Source: Thuidium tamariscinum
Taxonomy: Eukaryota; Streptophyta; Bryopsida; Hypnales; Thuidiaceae
Reading direction: 5' to 3'
NCBI GenBank assembly: GCA_947034885.2
Contig: OX344750.2
Location: 32,908,821-32,972,820, forward strand
Length of the DNA: 64,000 bases
A model generated the notes under the pieces. The model saw only the letters and a program-made list of their open reading frames with translations. It was not told the DNA's origin and searched no databases. The position numbers were made by a program, and so were the translations under genes. This document shows, piece after piece, positions 11,435 through 22,928 of this stretch. The first letter of the stretch is position 1, and the number at the start of each line of letters is the position of its first letter.

Positions 11435-12045
11435 GAGGAGAGGGCTCATAAACCGCTTAGGCTTTTGCACCTATCCACTAGGAGGCTCTAAAATGGATCA
11501 CTTACTCTGAGAAAATGAATTGTGGATTACATTGAAGCATGCTAAGACTTTGTTTTCACTAATTGAATGGATGGTTTCAGAGTCCCATTGGGTTCATTCT
11601 CAACTATGTGGATAGGTGTCTCATGATTATATTCAAAATAAGGATTGATTGTTGAACTACCTTCTCTCAAGTGATAAAAAAAATCTGAAAGAATGATTTA
11701 TTTATTCAACCATCCATTTCAGTTTTTGAAAGGGATACATTTAGAAACAAATTATATCACTTTTGACATGTTGCACTGCTAGTTTTTGAACCAAGCCAAT
11801 TTTTTTTTCAAACTGTGCATGTATAGGTTTGAAAGGCCTATTGATCATCACTATGGGCCCTATGCTAGAGTATGTTTGAAAATTCATAACTAATTCAATA
11901 ATGCTTCAAAAATTATGAAACAACTTGTGTTTGAATCCTCATCTATTTCTCCTTGACTTAAAAATGAGTTAAAAATATTCCAGCCCAAGAAAATATGTGA
12001 AAAGGGGAGCCAGCCTAAGATGGGCGGTTTCTGAATCTCTTATCT
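11435..12045. mobile_element. TA-target MITE, family T, long form copy 3
   Basis: The ends are GAGGAGAGGGCTC and the complement of AGATAAGAGATTC, each next to TA. It is 611 bp. Its interior aligns with 29932-30533, sharing the CTTTTGCA...CCA(C/G)TAGG order and the CATTCATTT-type blocks. It shares the AATTCATAACTAATTC core with the short T copies. Confidence 0.65.
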
Positions 12046-13147
12046 TAGAGCTCCATGAAACTTTCTAAGAGCATCCCCACACTTATCCAATGAGGGACGC
12101 AAACTGGGTATATGGTAGGGTGCTGTTAAACGGTGCATATAAGAGGAAGATCGGCTCTGTAGGCACAAAGGAATATGCAAGAACGGCTATTGTAGTCAAG
12201 GTGGAAGCGCAGGAGAGAAGCTTGTGACATGGGAGGTCGACAGGATTTTTATGAGTCTCCACAGAATTACAGTGATTTTTCAAAAACGAAAGTATATTAA
12301 TATTCATTGTTGTTCATAGCTAGCCTGAACTTTGAAGTTCACACTTCCTGTATATAGAGCAACGTAGTAGTAAAAATCATCCACTGCACTGCCATATCAT
12401 ATGAATACAGTACCTACATCCGCTTCTGTGCCTATGGAAAGATGGTGAGGGCTACTATCTACAATTCTTTGTACATGTTAAGAAGTTACACGCTCAAAGG
12501 GTACTCCTACCAAGCAGTGCTGGTATTAACTACAGGTTAGAGTTCCCGAGGTCCGCCTGACGTGAACCGCGCTTCTGCACCCTTTTCCGTCCAAAAAAGC
12601 GCGGACACTATTCAAAAAACGATTGCTACGGATTCCTACCATCAGTTTCTCAGTTACTGTATTTCTATAAAAAAGAGGCCACTAAGGGCTCGTCATATGG
12701 CACTGCTGCAACTACATCGACACTGCAGGTCAGTGCGTTTCACCTTCTTCTTTGTTCCTCGTTTTCAACCGTTGCGTAGTCTATTGCGTGCACCATCTCA
12801 TCCCCAATATGCAGCCTTCGTTTTTTCTTGCATTCTGGAACTTCTGAGTGTCGACAGAACACGTTTACGGAAGGACTGTTAACACGTCGTGCCAGTGCTT
12901 GCTACTGCTGTCCTACTTGATTGGTATCCAATAAGTCCCTCGAGAATTATACTGCTCTTCATGTCCTGCAGTACTCTACGACTACACCATCTTCTCCACC
13001 ATACTGTTGCAGTCTAAGAATGTCTATCCTACTACACCAATCCTAAGAGTTGTATTTGTCTATGGTAAGAGCCGCCCATGATTGACTTCTTCATTTCAGT
13101 TCAGGAGCCGTTTGAAGCTAAAGACGTCCTTGCAATTGTCATTTGCA
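12046..13147. other. flank of the pogo-like element; lone PIF-like end
   Basis: TAA-GAGCATCCCCA at 12066-12079 repeats the left end of the MITE at 363, and similarity continues through GCAAACTGGGTATATGG. I found no matching right end. The rest may include the 3' part of the pogo-like element. A plus-strand open frame at 12562-12882 is Arg/Phe-rich with no motif and is not accepted as a gene. Confidence 0.35.
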
Positions 13148-16100
13148 CTAACGTCCTTCTTGTTCGTGGCTAGGTCCGGCGATTGAGTAATGCATTTGCG
13201 AAAACTGGAAACAATGTGGACCGTGCTGCATGTGACCTCCGAAGAATCCACGAGGACCCCATCCCGGCGGACGCACTTTTGTTGCAGGGGACAGGTGAGC
13301 CGTACTTTCACCCCTCCGTTTCGCCGCTCTTCTTAGCATCGCCAGTTTTTGGTTGTCACGGCATACCTGCGATGCATTTCCGCAATAGGGAGCTCGATAC
13401 CCCGTCACTGGTTCATTTCTCTTTATAGCCTCGTGCAGCTTCTCCCCCAGGGCTCGTACATTCTTCGCGCTCCACAATGCCTTATGTTTCCGCTTAGCTT
13501 CCGCCATTTCAACCCTTTCCTTTTTGTCCTTCAGTTTTTATTGCCGCTGTATTACTCGTAACCCTTTCTCAGCATCCTTCACGAATTGCCTCCGCTCTCT
13601 CTCCTTTGTGGCGGCAGTCTTTTTGATAGCAACTTCTTCTAAATCGTGCATGTGCTCGTCCGCTGTTAGAATAATAGAGTGGTGATATTCTACATCCGGT
13701 TCCTGGCGTACACTGGTCTTTGCCAGCACTAATATTCGTGGAAGTCTGAGCATGTCGGCAAAGGTAACTTGCACAACTTCACCGTCAGAGGCAGTTCCTG
13801 TTGCATGGACGCGTGATGTTCCCGCACTTGTATTTGTACCTGCAGTAGGAATTGTCTCCTCGTCCTTAACTTCTGTCTGCACGTAGTACTGATCGCATTG
13901 TGGTATGTCCATCGGTGGCTCGTCAAATATTTCTTGGAGTTCCCACTCTGGAAGTTCATTTTCTTCATCACTAGAGGACCCTGCGTCGGGACTGTCGGCG
14001 AAGCTGCTGTTGCTGTTGAACCTGTAGTACGGCTCGCTGGACTCGATCTTGGAGTCCATGGCAGAGACATCTAGAGGGAAAATTCTTGTCGCCCGGAAGC
14101 CACTTCTTATGTTCTCTACGGACAGAGCTCTTCGGAGCGCATTACCGACCTACTACGCCAGATCTTCCTTGAGGAGAATTTGTGCTTTGTTTTCTAAAAT
14201 CCATTTGTCATAGTATGCACGGAAACTCAATTTGAAAGGCTTGAAGCATGAAACATCCATGGGCTGTAGAGCGTGAGACGTGTGTGATGGAATTGTAATC
14301 AAATCCAGACCACAAGACATGGCTAGTTGTATGACCTGCATGGTGATGTGAGAACCATGTCCATCCAATATTAGTAAGTGCCTTTCAGTGGGAGAAATGC
14401 CATGACATGCAAGAAATATGGAGAGGAAGTGAGTCATCCACTCCACAAATATGGCATTCGTCATCCAAGCCTTAGGCTACATAGCAAAGGCAGCTCCCTT
14501 TTTACCAGTTTTGGCAATGAAATTTCTGAACTTGCGTTTTCCTTTGAAAATGTAGAAATTTGGCAAGCTCTTTCCATTGGCATTTATGCATGAGACCACG
14601 GAAATCCACTCCCGCTGGTTTAGAATGACCTTCAGTACATTTCGAGCACCTCTCCTTGCTAACACATAGCCGCCGCCGTCTTTGCCAACTTGTGCATTCG
14701 ATTCGTTGCAGTTCCAAATGTACTCAGGGTTGTAGTTGTGCTTGTCGTATAGCGTCTTCAAGTTACTGTAAAATGAAGCAACGTTCTCAGCGCACAAGTG
14801 TTTCGCCCGATTCTGGTCCAACGACTGTGGCTTCCTTAGGGCCAACTCCTTGTGCCTCCCACGGAAGCATCGAACCCATCCTTTGCTAGGAACTCCATCA
14901 CGAAACGGTGTCACCCGACTTTGAGTGAGCATGCCCACCTTCTATTGTAGCTGGCCAATCGTGACTGGGTACCCCACTCTCTGCATTTTGATTACGTACT
15001 ACACTAGTTGATCTTCCTCTGCTTCAGTGAGCACTACTTTCCTTTCCCATTTCTTGTTGAATGTCATTCCATATGCGTGGCCCCTCAAAGTGGATGATGG
15101 TATCTGGAATTCCCTAGCGGCACACTGCACATGCATCCCCTCATCCACATTAGTCAATGCCCTCTACAATTCATGTCGTGTCCACTTGCTACTTGTTCTG
15201 TAACGTCCTATTTGTGTCCGCATTGAATGTACTGGAGGTATACATGGAGATTTACCTCTATCCGTATCAACGTGCACTGGGATGGCACCGATGGTCAGTG
15301 CTGCAAGCGGTGGCTGTCGTCTCCTTCGCCGTTTAGGACAGGGTGCTGCAGGGTGATTGCAAGAAACACCTGTCCTATTTTGTGTCACACTACGTGTGCT
15401 GATCTGTTTTTTGGCCATAACTTTTGTGTTTTGCCTCCAATTGACTCAAGATTTGTAAGGAAGGTACTCATAACTATCATAAAACTTCCATAATTTTTTC
15501 ATAATTTTCAAAAATAATTTACTATCCAAAAATAGACCCCAATTGGATGTCACACTTGGCAGTTTAGGGGTTTTTAGTACTATGGAGTACCTTTTTTTAA
15601 TGATTTTAAGATGAAATTTGGATGAGATGGTCTTCTAATAGACTTCTAGCTCTCCAGGGAAGGATTTTTAAAAATAGTTAATTTTATGTGGTGTAGAGGT
15701 CTACAAAGTGAACTCCCTTCTGCTTGTATTTTGAAACATTTAAAATATTATTTTGGTGGGTTTTTTTGTGAATGACCATCTCCATAAAGTTGTTGCAAAT
15801 GGCCACTCTTTATTTTTTGAAAATATCTATTTTTGCTATTTTTCCCTAATTAAAACATGAAGGTATGTATTTTCTAGAGGTTTGGCACTTTTCAAGTTCT
15901 CCTACTTAGAGAATTTTTCTATCCATTTCCTTCGGTGAAAACCTTCATCTTAGAGGTATATACACTATTCATATTTTTTAAATATTTTAAAAATTAATTT
16001 TCTAATTTTAAAGTACTCCCGAAAAAATCAGCCAAACGCAACAAAATCGGCAGGTGTTTCTTGCAATCACCCTGCAGCCCCGTCTATAGGAACTGCCATT

Positions 16101-16603
16101 GAAGGTAATGGACGGCCACCAATAGATGCTCGCGTAGACCCCACAACAACTACATGGCGATCGCCGAGTCCGTCGTCGAGCTCGTCTCTATGTTGTGCTG
16201 TACCACTACAGACGTTCATCGGCAGTGGCGCATGCTCCGATCCTATTGCAGCTCCTCTTGCCAGATCATTCAATGTCAAATGATGGGATTGGTTCCCACA
16301 GAACGCTAGAGCCTGCCGGGTGGCTTCCAACAAGGCCTCGCACCGTATTGTGGATCGTGACTGCAATTGCCCCTCATCTGGTGTCGTCGCTGCTGCATCA
16401 ATTGACAGAGAAACACGTGTCCGCTTCCCGTCATTCTCCTTCACAGAATGAGACTCCTTCTGTCGTTTAGTGGAAGGCACAGATTCTTCCTCGCTATTGG
16501 TGGCTTCGGAATCACATGTGGAGTCAGAATCGCTCATGTCCTCGGATGTCCTGTGCCAACTTCTGTCGCTACTGTCGTCATCAACTGAATTCCTTGAATT
16601 CAT
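13148..16603 (-). pseudogene. pogo/Tigger-like DDE transposase, interrupted and decayed
   Basis: Read on the minus strand, one frame runs from 16603 to 13148 once the insertion at 15351-16072 is removed. The order is an acidic N-terminus; a Lys/Arg-rich CPKRRRRRQ patch; a psq-type helix-turn-helix (ALTNVDEG...AAREFQIPSSTLRG); a CENP-B-like second DNA-binding region; a DDE_1 catalytic region with LLILDGHGSHIT and HTSHALQPMDV; then an acidic and coiled tail. The first catalytic site reads WNCNESN instead of the usual NCDES, so the acidic residue is Asn. In-frame stops are mostly TAG (after RHEL, QLV, GQLQ, AFAM and, doubled, EDLA) plus one TAA. It is inactive. TA-target MITEs nearby belong to the broad class such enzymes mobilise, but terminal repeats of this element were not found. 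Confidence 0.8.
15351..16072. mobile_element. MITE family Q, copy 2 (4-bp duplication TGCA), inside transposase
   Basis: The ends are GGGTGATTGCAAGAAACACC and its inverted form. TGCA lies on both sides (15347-15350 and 16073-16076). It is 722 bp and related in end and interior sequence to 6272-6998. It splits the pogo-like transposase between IDGAA and CPKRRR. Removing it and one TGCA restores the frame. Confidence 0.85.
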
Positions 16604-17573
16604 GGTTACTGTTTCACTCAGACACTAGTAATTCTGTTTGTATTCTCAAAAACAACTACTGCCACGGAGACTGACGGAATTCAGAAAGTGAGAACTACGA
16701 CATCCACAGAGAACCTTAGGCTACCTGAAATATTATGGACCTCAGAAATCACGAACTCTCTCGACAATGATCATCTCTTGTCACAGTGAAAACACACAGG
16801 AGTTTTTCCAGCCTTTTTTTGGGCACTTATTCAGGGAATTGTGAGGTTTGGTGGACCTGAGCATGCCGTGTGCAGCGCTCATGAGAGAACTCTTTTTTGA
16901 TGGTATAGTATATTAAAATAATGTGGGAGGGACTTGTGTACAGTCAAGTGTTGTTATATTTGAAGTTGTACTGTTCTTCGTCATTAGTGTTGAGTGATAC
17001 TGCATACTAGTCAATGAATTTAGTGAAGTAGTTTGCAGCCTACGCATTCATGGTGATGCGTACTTCATAACAGACTAAGGAATACGTGTCTGCATAGGTA
17101 ATGACACACACACTTTGTACCAAGTACTGTTTAATAAATGTCCTTTCTTGAAGCACTTGGATGTATTCTATCACAGCGTACACATGGGCTCCACTTCTAC
17201 AACTTTCATTGCACTGTAGTCACGCCCCCCTAGTGTACTCTTTTTCACACAGTGCGCGGAATACGAGCCTCCTACCATATAGGCAGACCGGGATGGAAGA
17301 AGTTCCCCATGGCATGCAATTTGACGCTTAGTAAATGACCGGCCACGGCCAAATTTGCCCAATACACGGTGAAATGGCGTGTGGCCGGCCTCACCCGGCC
17401 AGGGGGGTTGACTATACTTTCGACCCCAAAATCGAGGTTGACACCCCAATTGTCCCTCCAATTTCAATTTTTCTTTACATTGAAATGCTTAAAAAGCAAT
17501 TTCAATCACAAAAATGAGACTTTGCTAGTCTCCAAAAAGATTGAATTTCTATGTGAGAAATAGAACTCACTAT
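16604..17573. other. 5' flank of the pogo-like element, no gene seen
   Basis: No open frame with a recognisable product. A GGCCGG-rich patch lies at 17340-17405, with partial self-complementarity (TGGCCGGCC and CCGGCCA). Confidence 0.35.
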
Positions 17574-17704
17574 ATCCTCTTGGAATGGAAGGTGTCCCAA
17601 TCCATGTGGGACAAATGTGAGTATGAAATTGAAGGAAGTCCTTCAAATTCATACTCACATTTGTTCCACATGGATTGGGACACCTTCTCCCACTCCAAGA
17701 GGAT
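17574..17704. repeat. long near-perfect hairpin 1
   Basis: Arms of about 64 bp (17574-17637 and 17641-17704) are almost perfectly complementary with a loop of only a few bases. They carry GTCCCAATCCATGTGG and its complement. Transcription would give a near-continuous double strand. It could be a foldback transposon or a small-RNA precursor. No target duplication is evident. Confidence 0.75.
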
Positions 17705-17724
17705 GTAGTGAGCTCCACTCCTCA

Positions 17725-17860
17725 TGGAAACTCATACCTTCCTCCATCCACATGAAGCGGATGGAGGGAACACATCCTTTGGGGTCTTTTATTTTAGAGA
17801 CCCCAAAGGATGTGTTCCCTCCACCCATTTCATGTAGATGGAGGAAGAAGTGAGTTTCCA
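17725..17860. repeat. long near-perfect hairpin 2
   Basis: Arms carry TGGAAACTCA...CCTCCATC...GGAACACATCCTTTGGGG and the complement, with a centre of about ten bases near 17789-17800. It starts about 20 bp after hairpin 1. Small internal bulges exist near ATGAAGCGG/CCCATTTCAT. Two separate hairpins side by side, sharing CATGTGG-type words with the flank at 17909, look like one compound foldback unit. Confidence 0.75.
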
Positions 17861-18035
17861 ATGGAACAAGGCACCTTATATCCCCATGGGGTGGTGGGAG
17901 GAGCCCCAACCCATGTGGGATATATGATTTCCAAGAAGTTGGAACTAGGAATGTAAATTTTGAATTTTGAAAATTTTTGAATTCAGATTTGAAATTTAAA
18001 AAATCTCACCCACCCCTAAGGAAAATCAGTAATTG

Positions 18036-18210
18036 TTGATACACGTATTGAATACAAGTACAAATATGGGATACAGAATATGGATATGTAGTATAGATAT
18101 GTGTATGAATACTGAATGCAGATATGGGATACAAATATATATACGGATATGAATACTGAGTATAGATATAAAATACAAATATGTGTATGGAATATGAGAA
18201 GTATCCAATA
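18036..18210. repeat. degenerate GATATG/ATAC tandem repeat
   Basis: About fifteen loosely conserved units of roughly 12 bp, of the form GATATGNNATAC. The open frame on the minus strand (Tyr/Ile/His-rich) is a product of the repeat and not a gene. Confidence 0.7.
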
Positions 18211-18660
18211 TGCATTGTAAAAATGCCCACCCTCTCAGAATTATAAGAAGGAGTAGGGGAGGGGCAGATTTAGAATTTTTAAAATTTAATACTTAAATCA
18301 AATTGATGAGATGGGAGGGGGCACAAAATAATTAAAATTTTAAACTTTTTTAGTTTTTGAACTCATTGTGACACAGTTTGTCACAATGACAATGAGCTCA
18401 AAAGAGGCAGTGACTACCTTACACTAACAGTAATGGCTATTGTAGGCTCCTTGCAAAACGACAAAAGTAGATACCTTCACACACTGTAGGTCGATGTTTT
18501 GCAAAATCAAACAATCTCAATGTACTTAAAATGGTAGAAGCCAACAACTAGAGTTGACATAGGAAGAGATAGAGGGCATCGCGTTGCTACTTGTCTGGAG
18601 GCACCATCACTACGTGAGTAGAGGTGCTACTACTCCGCCCTCTGCTATGGCTACTACTAA
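18211..18660. other. no gene seen
   Basis: Purine-rich and AT-rich spacer. A short self-complementary TTGTGACA...TGTCACAA lies near 18368-18390. Confidence 0.4.
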
Positions 18661-19021
18661 GAGCATCTCCTACAGCCCTCCATCTTTCCCCGTTTTGTGA
18701 TTCGAGATCTGTCCAAGGAAGAGGAGATGGCCACTTGTATCCCCAGTAGTGCAATTCCATAAATATACATCCAACCAATCACAAGTCACACAACTCCCCA
18801 AAATATGCTCCCAACCAATCACAAGTCACACAATTTACATTTATTATGACGACTTGCTAATCCCAAGATAATTGTAGGAGAAGGGGCCGGCTCATGTCCC
18901 TGTAGAATTGGCTCTTTTGAGAGGGCCTGGAGAAGTTTGAGCTTGACAAACGCTAGAATTAATTATTTTTCATCCAAATTGTGGAGGAGAGGGGTCATCT
19001 GGAGGGCTGCAGGAGATGCTC
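18661..19021. mobile_element. PIF/Harbinger-like MITE, TAA target duplication
   Basis: The 361-bp element starts GAGCATCTCCTACAGCCCTC and ends with its near-complement GAGGGCTGCAGGAGATGCTC. TAA flanks both ends (18658-18660 and 19022-19024). The inverted repeat is about 23 bp with one mismatch. There is no coding capacity. Confidence 0.8.
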
Positions 19022-19310
19022 TAAGGGCAATCATTACAGTCACTTGTACACACAGGTAGCCATTTTGAATTGGAAATTGCCAAACTGCAAGGATTGAAGC
19101 TCTCAATGCAACTGATGGATTTTCACAACTAAAGAAGTAGGAAATTCTCTCAAATTAAGTGGGTAGCATTACATGAAGAATTTCATTCACTCGTTCAAAC
19201 ATAAAGTTGGAGCTTACCGTCTTCGATCATCGCTTGAGAATGCAATGTCATGATAGTTTGTTGTTTGCAATGCCTTGCTTGAATGGACATTCTCTGGGAG
19301 AACGTCAAAG

Positions 19311-19964
19311 TTAACCCCAAAATGCCAAGGCATCAGAATCTGGTGTTTGCAAAACTTAGAAGTTAAATAAAACCTAACCAAGTTGTTATTTTTAGTAGTT
19401 AAATTTTTGGAAATTTCTTTTAGATGTCTAGTTTCAGTGTCAAAAATCCAATTTAGAAAATGAATGATAGTGATTTTTCTATTCAAGATTTTGTGCAAGG
19501 GTACCCATTACAATCTTGACTTTCCATAATGTTGAGAGCTCTTGAAAATGAGCCTCAAATACACTAGATCTTGGAGGAAAAACCCCATTCACAATTCATT
19601 TACAAAAATTATAGAGTAGATTCTGAAAAGCCATAAATTGATTGGAGTTATGCATGTTAGGTCCTTTAACCTTATATTTTTTTGGTCACCAACTTTTCAG
19701 ATTTGACTTGTGAAAAGAGGATAGGAACACTTTACATCACTTTTATAGTTTTTACACCTTCATAGTCAAGCATTATAATCTTTCACTCCATAAGTGATAT
19801 TGTTGTGTTTTCTTTTCTTATGCAATCTCTAACATGTCTAGTTTGAATTTATATAGTTACAATTTTTTTTTAAATTGATAAAACTTATCAAAATGTTGGC
19901 ATTTTGTTCAACTTAGAGCAAATTCCAAAAAGTCCAAAATAGGCTTTGAGCATTTAGGGGTTAA
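19311..19964. mobile_element. TTAA-bounded element, 654 bp
   Basis: It begins TTAACCCCAAAATGCC and ends GGCTTTGAGCATTTAGGGGTTAA, giving an imperfect inverted repeat of about 20 bp that opens TTAACCCC. TTAA at both outer edges fits a piggyBac-like target. No transposase is present. Confidence 0.6.
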
Positions 19965-21153
19965 GTTACTTCATTAGGGAAGGATAAATGTATCTTGAAG
20001 GTTCTATAAATAAAATTGAAAAAAAATCTTCAAATCTTGTTTATTTGTACAAATTAAAGACTATAAATGTTTTTTTTTTCCATCTCTACTATTCTTTTTT
20101 TTAGAAAAACATTATATTTGCTCCCTTTTTTTTACTAGACTATTTTTTAAAATAAAATTTTAAATATTTCTTACATTCAAAATTTGAAAAACACAAAATG
20201 CAATAAGTTTATGAACTTGTTGTTCTACAAGATTATAATTTACAAAATATTGAGATTTGTTTCATCTTACGTAGAATTTGCAATTGAAAATTTGAAGAAG
20301 ATACATTATATCTTCTTAGTCTCTAAGGGATTAAAGTGTTTCTAGACTTCTATTACAATGACCTTCAAAAGTATCACTAAATTGTCTTTATACATAAGTG
20401 CAACTCATTAACTATTGAATTTTTAAGATTTTGGTTTTAGATCTAGCTATGTAATGGTTCTAGTGGCCTAAAGAGCTTTGGCCTTAAAAAATTTGTAAAA
20501 ATTACAAATCACATCTATGAATTGAAATTTTATGATTTTCAATTGCTAGTATTACAAAAATATTTTTTCTAGAAAGAAGTGCCTTCAACTATGTTGAATT
20601 TTTCACTTTCATGGTTTTAGGAGTTTCCACCTTAGTAGAATCACAAAATTTCTTTTGTCTTTTACAAAATTAGGGGAATTTTTTTGTGTAGTAGACTTTA
20701 AAGTACCAAAAAAAAGAACTTTGTACATTAAACAAAAAATTATGTGGAACTGTATAGGAAAATGTGTAACATTAATAATATAACTTCTTTAACTCAATAA
20801 GATTTGGATTGGTTACATTAAATAAGAGAGCTTATTGAATTAGAAAGGGATATGATCTTCATATATGATTCATATTATTAAATTGGGACCAGCAATCAAT
20901 GTTCCTTGAGAGCACTTTATTGAATTAGAGAAGATTGAATTAGGGATATATCAAAATTGTTAGCAAACAAAACTTTGGAAAGAGACTCATCAAAAGCAAA
21001 GGAACAAGTTTTTGACTTAAACAAATTGAACTTCAATACTTTACTTGTACTTTCTAATATAACCATAAGGCAAAGCTACTCTTGAATGTAGTTTCTTACT
21101 GCTCACATACAATGACATTTGAAAATTTTCATATGCTTCAATAATTGTCAAAG
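19965..21153. other. AT-rich spacer between TTAA elements
   Basis: No coding feature recognised. The poly-T and poly-A tracts give only short open frames. Confidence 0.45.
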
Positions 21154-22104
21154 TTAACCCCTAAAGGTTTTTGACTATGTTTTCACCAAAAATGCTCCAA
21201 AACTGCCATTTCTAATACAAGTGCAATTTTTTTTAAAACACATTTTTGACTCATGTAACCATAGGATCTTGTAGTAAGGTGGTTTGTAAACATGTGGAAA
21301 AAATTTCAGAAATTTTCACCATGTGAATTGCAAGATATAAGCATTTGAATTGACAAAAATTGTTTTTTTATCCCTGCAAAAATCCGGGCAGCTGCACTTC
21401 ACAAGGTCACATTTGTGTGAAGAAAAATTCAAAATGGTGGTTACTCCTTGAATTCATACTCCAATGCAAGTTGGCTACATTCTCAAAAAATTTCAAACCA
21501 TTTGGAATTGTACAACATATAGGAAAAAACAAGTAAGTAGAAAGAAGTAAAAAATGAGCCAAAATACTAAATTGTGAACATTTTATTCATGGAATTGAAA
21601 ATTTTCAATCCCAATGGTTAGAATGTTGTAATAAACAATCTACATCTTCTGTTTTTATTTTTTTTCAAAAATCTGAAAAATTGAATTAAATGAAGAATTT
21701 CAAACTTTTTTTGGACTGTAGAGATTCTGTAACTGGCCGCAAACTACCCCAAACTCAAAATCTTCATAAATTTTGATTCATTAATCGGAATGGATTGGTT
21801 CAAAGATTCAAATGTTTGTATAAACCTAAAGAACCAATTTGAAATTTCACTTTTAAGAAAAAGTTTTTTTGAAGAAGTTTTTTCAGCTGCCTGGGCTGCC
21901 CACCAAGTAAAGAAAACAACATATCTTGCCATAACTTTTTAACCGTGAAGTCAAAAGTTATGAAATTTTTTGGGCCTTAAAGCTACTCCTTGGGCACACA
22001 TTGTATCAAAATTTCAAAGAAAAATAAATAAAAACTTCATCCGTAGTGAGCTGCCCAAAAAATTTATAATCTCAAAAAACGTTGTTTAGGGCTTTAGGGG
22101 TTAA
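21154..22104. mobile_element. TTAA-bounded element, 951 bp, family P copy 1
   Basis: The ends are TTAACCCCTAAAG and CTTTAGGGGTTAA. The interior aligns with 40655-41585 over almost its whole length, with common blocks such as TTTTCACCAAAA, CTCCAAAACTGCCATTTCTAA, CGGGCAGCTGCACTT and CATTTGGAATTG. Two dispersed copies with the same ends define a family. No transposase is encoded. Confidence 0.8.
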
Positions 22105-22353
22105 TTCAGAAATTTAAGATTTTCAGCACAGTTTGAACGTGTTGTTGTATAAGTAACACAAATGCATAAAACACAGTTTCAAATTTTTGAAAAATATTTT
22201 TTTTAATTCAAAAAATTCAATTGAACTTATTAACAAGAGAAGCTTTTAATTCAAAAGAAAAATTTCATGATTCTTCAATTGTGGGTATTTAAGTTTTTAA
22301 ACTTTATTTGAAAAATCTCCAAAAAATAAATATGGAAAATTTGAACACTTATA

Positions 22354-22928
22354 TTAACCCTAGAGCGTCTCGAATCATGTCCAGAATTGACGATTTGGGA
22401 AAAATCATTATAAAGTACTATTTGGAAGGATATTTTGGGATTGTAATACAAACAGAAGTTGTAAATTTTGAATTTTAGATTCCATCCGTATGGTTAGATT
22501 CTCCGATGCTTTCACCAATATTTTTCTATAAATTCTGAAAGAAAAATTTCAAAATTCCTTCAAAATTCAATTACAAGCAAAATATTATCATTTTTCAAGT
22601 AAAACTTGTTGGAGTGGGTTTGAAATGAGCTTCTCTTCGCATGGTGATTTCTGAAATCTTTTGTTCTTTAATTCTATGACCTCATTTTTGCAAATTTGGT
22701 TTTGAACTACAGTCAACGCAAGTCAACTACTTGACATACTTCCACATTTGTAATTTAAAAAAATTATGTACTTTAGAAATACCAAATCCAACCCTTGGAT
22801 AGAACAAAAACTTCATAAAGAATTTCTCAAAATTAGGATGACTTCCATCCAAGCAGTAACGAGACAGAAAAATAATTTCGAATTTGTTCATCGTCCAAAA
22901 ATTGGACGTCGGTGCGCTCTAGGGTTAA
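22354..22928. mobile_element. TTAA-bounded element with 14-bp perfect ends
   Basis: The left end TTAACCCTAGAGCG and right end CGCTCTAGGGTTAA are perfect inverted repeats. After the TTAA, CCCTAGA is the kind of start seen in piggyBac elements. The length is 575 bp with no transposase. It lies only 250 bp from the 951-bp TTAA element. Confidence 0.75.

Noticed and set aside
12562..12882. Plus-strand open frame of 106 codons
   Set aside because: No motif, odd residue composition, and it lies in the decayed flank of a transposon.
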